From contig NW_002476481.1 of assembly GCF_000189635.1 (NCBI RefSeq), forward strand, positions 124,001-188,000: a stretch of DNA of 64,000 bases, in the 5' to 3' direction. Below, piece by piece: positions 36,782 through 51,500 of the stretch. Source of the stretch: Tetrahymena thermophila SB210 (taxonomy: Eukaryota; Ciliophora; Oligohymenophorea; Hymenostomatida; Tetrahymenidae). Position numbers and translations under genes: made by a program. Each line of letters begins with the position of its first letter. Position 1 is the stretch's first letter. A model generated the notes under the pieces. It ran no database searches. It had not been told where the DNA came from and was given only the letters and a program-made list of their open reading frames with translations.

Positions 36782-37152
36782 AATTCTAAAATAATAAGAG
36801 ATAGAATATGAAGTAGATCAACAAAATTCTCAAAAATAAAGCAAAATTAAAAATTTTATTTAAAATTTTTTTTCTTAATAAATTCAACATTTTTATTTTG
36901 TTGAATTAATTTTTTTCAAAAAAAATTTAATTAAAAAAAAATGATTTTTTAAATTATTCAAAAAGCAAAAATAAATTTAAAAACATAGAAAAAACAAATA
37001 ATTCTTAAATAAAAATTAACAAATTTCTTAATTATTAAAAATAAAAAACAAACTTGTTTAATAAAGATTTAATTGATTAGATTTTAATTAAATCTAAAAT
37101 ATTTATTAATATTTTTTTTAGAAAATGTTTGCTTCATAAAATCAATTAAATA
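36782..37152. other. intergenic between tRNA and LRR gene
   Basis: The first 50 bp repeat the sequence that precedes the 18906 tRNA on the coding strand (TTCTAAAATAATAAGAGATA). The rest is A/T-rich, with no gene seen. Confidence 0.6.
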
Positions 37153-38136
37153 TCAAAAAAGTAGTTTATTGATAACTAATCTTTTAAATTTATGAATTAT
37201 ATTTAGTAATTTTTTTTAAGCTTTCACATTAATTTTAGTCCTGTTTAAGAGCAGCTCTAATTTCACTAAATTTTAATAATTTCTTAGCTCTCTAAATAGA
37301 TTTTATATTCCCTAATGGACAATATTGTTATCTCTTAAATCTATTTGTAAGATTTTTAAATTTTTAAATCGTTTAAATCCTTCTCCTATACTTAATAGGC
37401 CAACCTAGCCTATCTAATTTTTATTTAAAATTATATCTAAGCTCACTAAGTTTTAAATTGGTTATAGCCCATTACATAATCCAAATATTCCTTAATCATC
37501 TATGTTGTTTTAACTTAAAGAGAGAGTTAAACTACTTAGATTTATAATTTATCCTAATCCAAAACACAAATCTGAGACACCCAAAGAACCGATCTCATTT
37601 GATCTTAAATAGAGCGAAATATTTTTAAGGCTAGAACATCTCCCTATTCCACTTCCAATTTCACTTGCTCCTTACTGAAGAATTTTACTACCTACAATCT
37701 GCAATTCTAAATTAGTTAGAGTCTTAGTATTTTGTAATCCATTGAATAGATTGGAAAGTCCTTATTATCCAATAAAATTTAAATCAATTTGTAAAGTTTT
37801 TAAATTTAAACTATTTCCTAACCCGATACCTAAGCCAATCATTCCTATTTTATCAATATAATTATCAAACAAGTTAAGATTTAAATGTTTTAAATTTTGA
37901 CAGTTTGCAAAAGAATTTCCTAAAAATGCTAATCCTTAACTTCTTATCTTATTTGAATATAAATTAAGATTTAAACAAGTCAAGCTTTTACAGCTTGATA
38001 ATCGATTACTCAAATCAATAATTTTTTTCTTATTTAACTTATTTTTACTTAGTTATAATTAAAGATTAACAACATTTTAAGGACAATATTAAAGAAAAGT
38101 TTACAAGCAACCAAATTTTTAATTTTCTTATAGCAT
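37153..38136 (-). CDS. leucine-rich-repeat protein
   Basis: Single-exon gene, 327 residues plus TGA in the ciliate code. Start ATG at 38136 begins MLQENQKFGCLQTF. From about residue 50 onward it is built of 25-32 residue repeats of the ribonuclease-inhibitor-like type, each with a core such as LKTLQIDLNFIG or LVSLDIILNKN followed by a glycine-led helix (QQGLSNLFNGL, QVGLLSIGEG). About nine repeats are visible. No signal peptide and no transmembrane segment, so probably cytoplasmic and used for protein binding. LRR proteins of this kind form a very large, fast-evolving family in Tetrahymena. Whether a kinase domain once belonged to it cannot be seen; the repeats start almost directly after the Met. 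Confidence 0.85.
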
Positions 38137-39996
38137 TTTTTTATTTTCTTCTTTAGCTTTATAATGTTTATTATTTATTAAAATTTAATTTATAAGTAGC
38201 CAAAATAAGGAAATTTAATCAAAATATTAGTCAAAATTTTATAACAGGATTCAAAGAAAAGTGGGTTTTGCTAGATTTTTGCTCATAAAATCATACTTTA
38301 AAGAAATCATTTTTATCAAAAACAGGTACATATTGTTTTGATGAGTTTTATTTCCTTCGGTTTCAAATTTATAAATTAACGCAAAAAATAAATATTTCAA
38401 TTATATAATAAGTATTTGAAAATTAGAACTTTTCTATATTTCGGATCAGAATTTAATTTATATATTAATGAAATAGAATTTCTTTTTTATCAATAAAAAA
38501 AAGATTTAAAACCAAAAAATTAATTTATTCCCAAAAATTTAATAAATTATTTTGTATCAATATATAAATAAATCAATTAAATCATGAATACTTATATTTA
38601 TATTTGCAATATAAAAAATGATCAATTTTAGATAATCAAATATAAATTAAATTTTATCAGCTTAACCATCTTTCAAAAAAATTGATTGGATTGACTCATG
38701 GCAATAAAGAAATTTTTTGAGCCTTGTTTATAAATAATTAATTAATTAGACTATCTATTCTAACTTATAAATACTAAATAATTTATATTTTTATTTACAA
38801 ATCACATTTAGGTATAATTTGTTTTCCTACTCAAACTTTTCTAAATTAAAAAATAAATGTAAAAGTCATCCTTATTTAATTTAAAATTATAATTTATATT
38901 TAGTTATATCCAATTCAAAATTTAATTTTATCTATGAATTTATTGAATAATAATCTATTTTTTTATCTGAATTAAATATGTCATAATTAATATTTGTCTC
39001 TAATTCCTAATAATTATACCTAAAATCAAGAAGTTTAAACATTAAAAATAAAGAAAATCTTTTCTCTAAAATAAAATATTATTTTTAAAAATTAAATATT
39101 TATTTTATTCTTTTTTTGTTATAAACTATTCAATTTTAAAATCTTAATCTGCGAAAAATAAACTTTTTAAATTAAATAATAAAAAAATTAGAAAAATCTA
39201 ATTTGATTTAAAAAGTTAATAAAAAAATACAATTTGATTTATCTTGTAGCTTTTTTTGTTAATATTTTATGTAATATATAAATGTAATTCTTCTAGTTTT
39301 ATTACCTAATGATCAACGATATTTGATAATTAAATTAGATGAATTATTTTTTTCGAGTTACAATTAATTAAATAAATCTGATGAAAGCGTATCAGTCGAC
39401 TTTTCTCTTTTAAATAAACTTACATTAATATTTTTTTAATCCAAGAATTAAGAATCTAAATTTTCAATATTTTATAAATCTGATAATTCGCTGCGTAAAA
39501 TTATTTTATTTTTAAAACTCTTTAAAAAAATGAGTGAGTACTTACTTCTATTACAAAAATACAATTTTTTATTTCATTTAGTAATATGATGTATAAGAGG
39601 AATATCTTGCATGGCAGTACGTACATGATATGCATTCTTTCAAATGAGTTTTAATTCAAAAGAAAATACTGATAATTTAATCTTATTAATGTAACTTGGA
39701 TAAGAGGTTATTAATTATCATAAAATAAAATACAAAAAATAGAAAACTTTCTCAAATTAATAATTATTGAATTTACATTATTTTTTTTTGTGGTTAAAAT
39801 ATGCAATACAAAATAATTGCGTGAAAAAATTAGATAAGAAACAAGATTATTTTTTAATAATAGATGGATTTGAAATGAAAAAAAATTAAATATTGGTAAA
39901 TAATTTTGTTTCGAAAAGATTGATTAAGATAATAAAGATTATTTAGGAAAAACAAATCATTAAAGTTTATTAAAGTTAATAAAATAAGTTAAATAA
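38137..39996. other. intergenic; right half duplicated at 47760-48527
   Basis: No gene in the first 1.1 kb. From about 39240 to the start of the next gene the sequence recurs at 47760-48527 (shared ATTACCTAATGATCAACGAT and AATATCTTGCATG), so it is the 5' end of the 8.5-kb tandem unit and probably contains the promoter. Confidence 0.65.
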
Positions 39997-42900
39997 ATGG
40001 GTTTTATATTGATAGCGTTTATCTTCATTGAAATGATATTTATGATAAAAACAGAGTAAATAGCATAAATAAAGGTATTTTACTGTTCTTATAATCTAAA
40101 ATATACTTTGTAATATATTTTTTTGAGCACTGAAGTACTTGCTTACTTGCTTTGTTATTTAACTAATAACAATAAATATTTTGAATACTCTTAAAACTAC
40201 AAAATTTCTTATAAGAAAATGGAATTTATATTTGCATTTATTTATCTATAATTTTTTAATAAAATATTTAAACAAGCTTATTAATTTTCATTTAGCTCTT
40301 TTATATTAATTTATAATATTTATATTTAATATAAATAGACTTCTTTTAGATAGCTATAACCAAATTGCTAAAACGGAGAATATTTAGATTCGTAATTTAA
40401 TACTTAATTAAAAATATAGTCTATAATTCTAAATAAATAGCATAAAGCATCTCAAGGATAAATTAATTCTCATTTTATTTTTCATAGCAATTTTCAAATT
40501 TATATTAATTATTTTTATCATTTATATCAAAAATAATTTTATAGTTAATTTTTTTTATTTATAAACACTTCAGATCATCTTGCAAACCTTGTATGCCAAA
40601 CTGTGATAAATGTCAAAATGATAAATAATGTGACGCTTGTAGCAGTCAATATTATTTTGATTCGTAATTTTATATTTTATTAAAATCTAGTCTTTAATTC
40701 TAAATAAATAGCCCAAAGCATCTCAAGGATGCACTCATTCTCATTTTATTTTTCATAGCAATTTTCAAATTTATCTTAATTGTTTTTATAAAAAATAATT
40801 TTAAAGGTAATTTTTTTTATTTATTAACAATAAAAGATAAACTAATTAATGCTAATCTTGTATTCAAAACTGTCAGAGTTGTATAAACGGAAGTGAATGT
40901 CAAACTTGTTTAAGTCCATATTTAAAAAACAACGAGTAATTTACAAAGTTAATTAATGATTCCAAAATCCATAATGAGAAAATTCAATATTTAATTTAGT
41001 TAATAAAAATTACATTTCTTATGACTTATTAATAATTAATTAATTTATTTATTTATTTAAAAACAATTAAATAACTTTGAAATGCGAAACAATAAAATTT
41101 TTTTTTGATTTGATTGTATTCCATTTTTAATATTTTTTAAGATAGACACGAGTTTTAATAAAAATTTTTCAACGAAAATTAAGTAAAATGGAAATTTCTA
41201 TTATTGTTTCATATTCTAAAGACAGACAGATGATTTTAAAGCAAAACATTAATTAAGTTTGATTAAAATTATAATAGAAATACTTTTACGACATGATTGC
41301 TAAAATATATATCAAGAATGATAAAATACCTAATATAATTTTTGAATCCTCTTAAAACAATAGATTTATTATTCAAAAAATCTAATTTTTCCAGCTTAAG
41401 TTTTCATTAAAAAAAAACATAGTATTTATTTAGAAAAGCCTTTATTTAAACTTATTATAAAATTTTAATATTTTATAAATAAATTATAAATGAAATGTAA
41501 AATTTATTCCCTAATTAATTAATTAATTAATATTTCTAACATAAAAATTATATTTTACATTTTTGACGCAGATTTATTTATATTTTTTTCTATAGATCTT
41601 ACTTTTTAACTTAAAAATAAAAATATTCTTTAAATATTTCAAAAGTCTAGCTTGTGCAAACTGTATATAAGGATATTACTATGCATAAGACTAAACCTGT
41701 AAATAATGTGATTAATCTTGTAAAAATTGCTCTGGAGATAGTACTTAGTGTACTGAGTGCGTAGATGGATATTTTTTACAATAAGAGTAAACTTTTATTT
41801 AAAAAGAGTACAAGCAAAATTATTATTAAAATTAAAAGTCTAACTAATAATACAAACACTTGTAAGCCATGTGATGCTAGCTGTTAAACTTGCAGTAGTT
41901 TTAGTAGTTATTGTATTAAATGCAATTTAAATTACTTTCCACTTTACTAGTAATATTAAATTTAACTATAAATACCATAAAATAGACCTATAAATAAATA
42001 AAAAAATAAGAATCAATTTAAACAAAAAAGCGCAATAATATTTTACTTTTATTTTGGTATTAAATAATATTTTAGGTCTTAAATAATAATAAACTAAGTT
42101 AAATAATTTTTAATTAAAATTATATAAAAGTAATTAAAGTTTTTTAAACTAATGTACTTATTGTTAAGGAAGTGATAGATTTAAATAAAAAAATTAATGC
42201 TAACTATGTAATAGTTCTTGTAGTGCATGTTAGAATAATGAAGCTGATAATTGTACACAATGCTATCCTGGGTATTATTTGGATCACTAGACTTGTTAGC
42301 CATGTGATAGTACATGTAATGAATGCAGTGGCCCTAGCAAAACAGATTGTAAATCATGTAGGCAAGACAGTTACTTAAAAATGTATAAAATCATTAAATA
42401 AATTAAAATTTATTTCAAATATAATAAATAATTTTAAATAAAAAATACCTTTAAAAAGAGTTGATCATACTTGCTGGCCATGTGATTAATCTTGCTAAGG
42501 ATGCACAGGACCAAAAAATAGTGATTGCTTAAATTGCAAAATTGGTTATTCTTTTAAAGAATAAATATGTATCAAGTGTGATATTACTTGTTAAAGATGT
42601 ACCGGAACATCATCTACAGAGTGTAAAGAATGCTATAGTAACTTTTACTTAACTCCAGAGTAAATTTTAATGAAATAATTATTCATTATTTTATAAAAAA
42701 TATATATGAACTTATTTACATAAAATTAAATTACTCTTAACTAAAATAAAGCAACAGATGTATTTCATGCTAACTAGATGGATGGTACAGAAGTGGATTA
42801 TAGTGTTTGCAATGCTAATCACCTTGTTAAACATGCATAACCAAACCAAATTTTTGTTTAACATGTGAGACAGGATTGTATTTATTTCTAGGGTAATTAA

Positions 42901-45900
42901 TTTTACAATTTATCAATTTTATTTACTTATTTAAAAAAATTTAAGAAATACCTGTGCACCATGCCATGAAGAATAATCATATTATAAAAAAGATATTTAA
43001 TGTTTGAAATGTTCTTCAAACTGCTTGACTTGCTCACAAAACGAAGCAAATTGTTAAACTTGCTCTACTGGATAATATTTGACAAATGAGTAATTTTAAA
43101 AATTTAAATCTTTTAATACATTTTTGTTTATGTTTTATAGTAAAATACATTTTTTTTGTTCAAAATTTAGTAATAAATGCGTGGAATGCAATTAAAATGG
43201 ATAATTTATCTCAGATAAGGCATGCAAAACATGTGATGTTACATGTTTAAAATGTAATGGAACATAAAGTACAAACTGCACAGAATGTAGAACAGGCTCA
43301 TATTTATCCTAAAAGTAATAATGAATGAATGAATAAATAAATAAATAAATAAATAAATATGCGATAATTTACATCAATTTATTTAAATTTTTTAAAAACT
43401 ATTTTTTATTTTTTTTGTAAAAATTTACTTAGCAATGAGTGTGTTCCATGTAATAAAGCCGGACAATATATATCTTAAACTAAATGTATATAATGCGATG
43501 TGTCCTGTACTAAATGCGATGAACTTGTAAATAGTCATTGTTCTTCTTGTGTTGATGGTTAATATTTAACTGTAGAGTAATATTTTTAGTGAAATTAAAT
43601 TTTTTTAATTTATAGTTATTCGTTTTAAATAAATCAAAATTTATCAATAAATAAATAAGTAAATAAGTATTTTCTTGGCTAAGGTTCTGTTAATATTCTC
43701 TTTAAATTAGTTTTTTTAAATTAAATTTTTAATATAGTGACTAAAATCTAATTAATTAATCAGTTTGACCTTGCTGTTAATGACTTATTAAATTTATTTA
43801 ACTTACATTTTACAAAAATAAATAATTTTGTTGATAAATTAAATTAAGAAATAATTTTTTAAATAGTTTCAAATGCACACCTTGTACTGACAATGGATTT
43901 TTTATCTCATAAAATTAATATTGTGTTTAATGTCATAGTACTTGTATAAAGTGTAAAGGAAATACTGAAAATGATTGTATAAAATGTCAAATAGGGCTTT
44001 ACTTAAATGATAAGTAAGTTCAACATTTTTTTAAATTTAATTTTTTATTTATTTCACTATCAAAATTAATATCATAAAATTTTTTAGAAATTAGTGTGTT
44101 TCATGTAATTAAGATGGATTATTTATCAATGGAGGCAAGTGCTAATAATGTTATTAATATTGTGCTAGTTGCTCTGGGACTCAGATTACAGATTGCAAAA
44201 CTTGTCTAGTAGGATATTATTTGATAAATAAGTAATTTTAATTTTTAATTTATTTAAATTTATCTTTTGATTTGATAAAAATATTTATTTTATATTTAAT
44301 TAGCAATTCATGTGTAAAATGCGACTAAGATGGATAATTTATATCAGGTATATAATGTAAAAACTGTCATAGTTCATGTCTAAAATGTAATGATATAAAT
44401 AAAACTAATTGTACCTAATGTAGGTCAAATTTATACTTGTCTTCAAAGTAATCAAATGAAGCATTTATTTTTTATATTATTTAATGATTTAAATTCTTTT
44501 TTTTTCAATTTATAAAAGTAATGAATGTGTAGCATGCGATCAACCAGGGCAATCAAAGTTTGGAACTTAATGTATTTAATGTGACTCCTCATGTCTAACC
44601 TGTGATGGAACATAAAATACTAATTGCTTATCTTGCACTAATGATAAATACTTAACTCCAAAGTAATTATTCTAGTCTAACTTAATTGTTTAGATTTATT
44701 ATTAATTAATTATCCTCATTAATTAACTCAAAAAATTAAAGTGAAGCTTTTAAATTTTTTCAATAAAATTATTTTTGAACTTAATCATTTTGAAAAGAAG
44801 CTAATTAATTTTATTTAATTCAAATTTTAAAAAAATTGTCTTCGTCTGTCTGTAAAAATGTTTTCAAATAATTAATTCTTCTTTTATTTTAAATGCTTAA
44901 TGAAAAAATCCATTTTATTTATTTATTTATAAACATACAGAAAATAATGCACATCTTGTACTGATGATGGATATTTTATATCCTCTTAAAATTAATGTTA
45001 AGAATGCGATAAAACATGTTTGAAATGCAAAGGAACAACTTCTAAAGATTGTCTTACATGTCCAATAGGCAAATATTTATATGAAGAGTAAATTTTATTT
45101 TTTAATTTTTCATTGTTTAGCAAATCATTTATATTTTCATCAAACTTTAGTAATTAGTGTATTTCTTGTGATCCAAATGGATTCTTTATAAGTGAAAATA
45201 AGTGCTTTAAATGTGATTCTTCTTGTCTTACATGCAAAGGAACTGCAAATACTGATTGTCTATCATGCAGCAAAGGTTAGTATTTGTTAGTCAGGTAAAA
45301 ATTAATTTAATTAAAAGAATTACTATTGATTATTCTATCTACAATTTAAAAAATAAATAAATTTCATTAATAAGTTATAAATTCATTAATTTTTTCATTA
45401 TTTTAAAAAAACTTCTTTTTTATTTTAGCTAAATTTTTTATAATTTAATGAATTACTTTCTAAATTTAGCTAAAAAGAACTAAAATCAAATTTCTAATTT
45501 TAACTTTATAGTAATAGTACTTGCGTAAGCAGCTGTAATACAAAGAATGGATACTTTATCTCAGGCGATAAATGTATTCAATGTGATAAAACTTGCAAAA
45601 CTTGTAGTGGAGAATTAGAGACGAACTGTTTATCTTGCGTTTTTGGTTTAATCTTTTAGCCTAGTTTTAATATATGTGATAAATGCGAAGAAGGATAATT
45701 TTTAAATAAATCGACTAATGAGTGTGAATATTGTGATAAAACTTGTCTAACCTGCATTGGAACAAATAAAAACTAATGCAAAATATGTGCTGATGGATTA
45801 ACTTTAAGTAAAGTTACAAATACTTGTGAAAATAGTACTGCAATTAAAAACTAATAAGAGTAAATAAAGTAAATCTAAAAAGTAGGTTGCTTAAATAAAT

Positions 45901-47233
45901 AAAGTAAATCAGATTCAGATTGCATGTAAAGAATTGATACCAGTGAGTCTTAAATCTAAATTTTAAATGTTTTAAATATTTGCAACATTGTGGTATTAAT
46001 CCTTTCTTCTGCATTTACACCGTTTGGAACTTCAATTGGCTAGATTTTTTTATAAAACTCTTAAATTATAGGAAATTACATTTTTGCTTCAAAACTTTAT
46101 TCTCTTTGGATGAACTAATTTGAGCTGAAAACTTATTATGCATATCACGTGTATACAATTATACCTAATATGTTTAAATAATCAACTGGAGTTACTCTAT
46201 TCTCATTTTAAATGTTTAATACTCTTATACAAATTAATGATTTTAGTGATAGCTATTTTAACAACTGCTTTTTATCTGTTTTAACTTTAGGAATCATTAT
46301 AATTGCTACTATAATAATTTTTTTTAGTGTTTAATCTGCTATTTTTAGAAATACTTAGATAAGCTCTTAAAACAGCAAACTGTATTAAATATATTCCTAT
46401 ATTAAATGGAATCTATTTGTCCATTTTTTTAGAATCTCTTCTAGCTTTTTCGTTTTTAACGCTGTTTATATACTAAAATACCAATTTCACCTTGAAAAAA
46501 TAGACTTGATTTTAATAGCTATTTCGATACCTGTATATTTAATTTTACAATCCCTGTGGAGCATCAAAATTGGATTTAAATTCTATTAAATATCTTCAAA
46601 TGATTTGGCCTCCATAGATAGTTTAACTCAAAAAATAGAAATATCTGATCAATTTTCTAGAATTTTTTGGATAGTATTTGAATGGAAAAAAATTTTTATT
46701 ACTGTAATCTAATCAATTTTTATATTTACTGATGATAAATAGCATCTAAGCTGCTGGATTCACTCTGCTTTGAATGTTTTGTTTGTAGTTTACGTCACTA
46801 TTAAATAACCGTTTTTAGAAAAAAAAATTAATTATTTTGTAGTATTATAAGAAATTATCTATACAGTATTAGCTATTCTAATAGGTATCATCTTAGCATA
46901 AGACAATGGTTTAAATCCTTAGAATGTTCCTAGTTTATCACAAAATATGCAATCAAGTAAGTAATATATAAAATTTTAGATAATTCAAATATTTTTTAAA
47001 TAGTATTTAGGTATTTGAGCTTTGGATTATTAGGAGGAATGATGATATCTTAATTATTTATGATCTTGTAAAGGCTATATAATTATATTTAACAGGTTCT
47101 ATTTTAAAGAAAAGTAAGAGGAACAAATAACACTACAACTTAATAAATAGAATAATTTAATGACACTAATATTAACTAAATATTTGAAATGTTAGATTAG
47201 AAAAAAAATAAAATTGATTGGAAAAGATTTTGA
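39997..47233 (+). CDS. modular Cys-rich multi-pass membrane protein, copy 1
   Basis: Twenty exons: 39997-40074, 40339-40391, 40574-40663, 40837-40935, 41646-41786, 41839-41949, 42131-42382, 42459-42659, 42752-42892, 42946-43089, 43171-43314, 43433-43576, 43867-44013, 44088-44231, 44304-44447, 44519-44662, 44941-45087, 45151-45294, 45512-46956 and 47004-47233. They sum to 1380 residues plus TGA with every phase consistent. Exon 1 codes a signal-type N-terminus (MGFILIAFIFIEMIFMIK). Exons 3-18 encode CxxC modules; the 144-nt exons each give one repeat C-x2-C-x11-C-x2-C-x3-C-x2-C-x7-C-x2-C. Exon 19 ends the repeats and starts the membrane domain (about residue 972 on) with seven or eight hydrophobic segments and the family motifs QIIGNYIFASKL, KWN, FEWKK and CWIHS. 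A surface receptor or channel is the likely role; nothing shows a ligand. The first introns are the least certain. Confidence 0.87.
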
Positions 47234-48527
47234 ATGGAAAATAAAAAAATATCTATAATAATAAATATTTCTCAATTAAATTACTTAAAATATTCTTCAA
47301 GAAATTATAATTTAAAAACAAATCTACGAATTAGTCATTTTAATGTAAAAAAAGCAAAAGATCTATTAATATTTATTTAGTTTTAATTGTTTTCAAACAA
47401 AGAAAAATATTGAAATAAACTTTAAAGACAATATTTAAATTAAGTAAGCTTTATATAATTTTATTTTTGAAACATCCAAAATTATTTCTTACATTGATAA
47501 GAAAAATTAAAAAAATTAAAGCTTATTTTGATTGATTATTAATTAAAAAGTTCGTATGTGTATATATTATATGAAGTAATTGATAAATAATGAAAAAGGA
47601 TTTTAAACTTAACAAATTTATTTAATTTTTGGATATTTGAAACTTTCAGATACAGTAATTGACATAAGTAGTGAAACAGTTGAAAATACTTCTGATAGTT
47701 TAAATAATATAATATCAAATATTTCTAGTATTACAGATATTTTTAAATCTTAAAATTTTTATTTTTTAGGAATATTTGTTTATATTTTATGTAATACATG
47801 TAATGTAGTTCTTCTAGTTTTATTACCTAATGATCAACGATATTTGATGGTTAAATTAGATGAATTATTTTTTTCGAGAATATAATTAATTAAATAAATC
47901 TGATGAAAGCGTATCTATCAGTCGACTTTTCTCTTTAAAATTAACTTACATTAATATTTTCTAATCCAACAAAATTACGAATCTAAATTTTCAATATTTT
48001 ATAAATCTGATCCTTCGCTGCGTAAAATTATTTTATTTTTAAAACTCTTTTAAAAAATGAGTGAGCACTTACTTCTATTACAAAAATACAATTTTTTATT
48101 TCATTTAGAAATTTGATATAGAAGAGGAATATCTTGCATGACAGTACATACATGATATGTATTCTTTCAAATGAGTTTTAATTCAAAAGAAAATGCTTAT
48201 AATTGAATGATATTGATGTAACTTGGATAAGAGGTTATTAATTATCAAAAAATAAAATACAAAAAATTGAAAACTTTCCCAAATTAATAATTAATTAATT
48301 TACATTATTTTTTTGATGGTTAAAACATGCAATCCAAAATAATTGCGTGAAAAAAATTAGATGAGAAAAAAGATTGATTATTTTTGAATTATTGATGGAT
48401 TTGAAATGAAAAACCATTAAATATTGGCAAATAATTTTGTTTCGAAATGATTGATTAAGATAATAAAGATTATTTAGGAAAAACTAATCATTAAAGTTTA
48501 TTAAAGTTAATAAAATAAATTAAATAA
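47234..48527. other. intergenic between tandem copies
   Basis: 47234-47750 is the 3' flank, matched by 54149-54540 after copy 2. 47760-48527 repeats 39240-39996 and is the 5' flank of copy 2. No gene seen. Confidence 0.7.
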
Positions 48528-51500
48528 ATGGGTTTTATTTTGATAGCGTTTGTCTTCATTGAAATGATATTTATGATAAAAACAGAATAAATAGCATAAA
48601 TAAAGGTATTTTACTGTTCTTATAATCTAAAATATACTTTGTAATATATTTTTTTGAGCACTGAAGTATTTGCTTACTTCCTTACTTAGTTATTTAACTA
48701 CTAACAATAAATATTTTGAATACTCTTAAAACTACTAAATTTCTTATAAGAAAATGGAATTTATATTTGCATTTATCTATAATATTTTAATAAAATATTT
48801 AAACAAGCTTATTAATTTTCATTTAGCTCTTTTATTTTAATTTATTATATTTATATTTAAAATAAATAGACTTCTTATAGATAGCTATAAATTATTTGCA
48901 ATCAGGGATAATATTTAGATTTGTAATTTAATACTTAATTAAAAATATAATCTATAATTCTTAATAAATAGCATAAAGCATCTCAAGGATACATTCATTT
49001 ATTCTCATTTTATTTTTCATAGCAATTTTCAAATTTATCTTGATTATTTTTATCAAAAATAATTTTAAAGTTAATTTTTTTTATTTATTAACAATAAAGA
49101 TAAACTCGTTAATGCTAATCTTGTATTAAAAACTGTCAGAGTTGTATAAACGGAAATGAATGTCAAATTTGTTTAAGTCCATATTCAACAAACAACGCGT
49201 AATTTACAAAATTAATTAATGATTCCAAAATCTATAATGAGACAATTCAATATTTAATTTAGTTAATAAAAATTACATTTCTTATGACTTATTAATAATT
49301 AATTAATTTATTTATTTATTTATCTATTTAAAAACAATTAAATAACTTTGAAACAATAAAAATTTTTTTTTGATTTGATTGTATTCTATTTTTAGTATTT
49401 TTTAAGACATACACTAGTTTTAATTAAATTTTTTCAAAGAAAATGAAGTAAAATGGAAATTTCTATTATTGTTTCATATTCTAAAGACAGACAGATGATT
49501 TTAAAGCAAAGCATTAATTCATTTTATTAAAATTATAATAGAAATACTTTTTCAACATGATTGCTTAAATGTAAATCAAGAATGATAAAATAACTAATAT
49601 AATTTTTGAATCCTCTTAATTCAATAGATTTATTATTCAAAAATCTAATTTTTCCAGCTTAAGTTTTTATTTAAAAAAACCTAGTATTTATTTAGAAAAA
49701 TATTTATTTCAACTTATTATAAAATTTTAATATTTTATAAATAAATTATAAAGAAATATAAAATTTATTCCCTAATTAATTAATATTTCTAACATAAAAA
49801 TTATATTTTACATTTTTGACGCAGATTTATTTTTATTTTTTTCTTTAGATCTTATTTCTTAACTTAAAAATAAAAATATTCTTTAAATATTTTAAAAGTC
49901 TAGTTTGTGCCAACTGTATATAAGGATATTACTAGGCATAAGACTAAACCTGTAAATAATGTGATTAATCTTGTAAAAATTGCTCTGGAGGAGATAGTAC
50001 TTAGTGTACTGAATGCATTGATGGATATTATTTAGAAAAAAAGTAAACTTTTATTTAAAAAGAGTACAAGCAAAATTATTATTAAAATTTAAAGTCTAAC
50101 TAATAATACAAACACTTGTAAGCCATGTGATGCTAGCTGTTAAACTTGCATTAGTAATAGTAATAATTGTATTACATGCAAATAAGATTTCTTACCACTT
50201 TACTAGTAATATTAAATTTAACTACAAATACCATAAAATAGACCAATAAATAAATAAAAAAATAATAATTAATTTAAACAAAAAAGCACAAAAATATTTT
50301 ATTTTTATTTCGGTATTAAATAATAATTTAGGTCTTAAATAATAATAAACTAAGTTAAATAATTTTAAATTAAAATTATATAAAAGCAAAACTACTTTTT
50401 AAAACTAATGTACTGATTGTCAAGGAAGTGATAGATTTAAATAACCTGGTTAATGCTAACTATGTAATAACTCTTGTAGTGCATGTTAGAATAATGAAGC
50501 TGATAATTGTACGCAATGCTATCCTGGGTATTATTTGGATTAATAAACTTGTAAGCCATGTAATAGTACATGTAATGAATGCAGTGGCCCTAGTAATAAA
50601 GAATGTAAATCATGTAAGCAAGACCGTTACTTAAAAACGTATAAAATCAATAAATAAATTAAAATTTATTTCAAATATAATAAATCATTTTAAATAAAAA
50701 ATACCTTTAAAAAGAGATGATAATACTTGCTAGCCATGTGATTAATCTTGCTTAGGATGTAAAGGACCAAAAAATAGTGATTGCTAAAATTGCAAAACTG
50801 GTTATTCTTTTAAAGGATAAATATGTATCAAGTGTTTTGATATTTGTTAAAGATGTACCGGAACATAATCTACAGAGTGTATAGAATGCTATCTTGGCTA
50901 TTACATAACTCCAGGGTAAATTTTAATGAAATAATTATTCATTAATTTACAAAAAATATATTTGAACTTCTTTATATAAAATTAATTTACTCTTAACAAA
51001 AATTAAGCAAGAGAGTAATAATTAATGAATGAATAAATAAATAAATATGTGATAATTAACATCAATTTATTTAAATTCTTTAAAAACTATTTTTTATTTT
51101 TTTTTGTAAAAATTTACTTAAGCAATGAGTGTGTTCAATGTAATAAAGCCGGACAATTTATATATTCAAACAAATGTGTTTAATGCGATGTGTCCTGTAT
51201 TTAATGTGATGAATTTGTAAATAGTAGATGTATTTCTTGTGTTGCTGGTTAATATTTAACTTTAGAGTAATATTTTTAGTGAAATTAAATTTACATCATT
51301 TAAAGTTATTCGTTTTAAATAAATCAAAATTTATCAATAAATAAATAAGTATTTTCTTCGCTAAGGTTCTATTAATGTTCTCTTTAAATTAGTTTTTTAA
51401 TTTAAATTTTTAAAATAATGACTATTAATTAATACAGCTTGACCTTGCTGTTAATGACTTATAAAATTTATTTAACTTAAATTTTACAAAAATAAATAAT

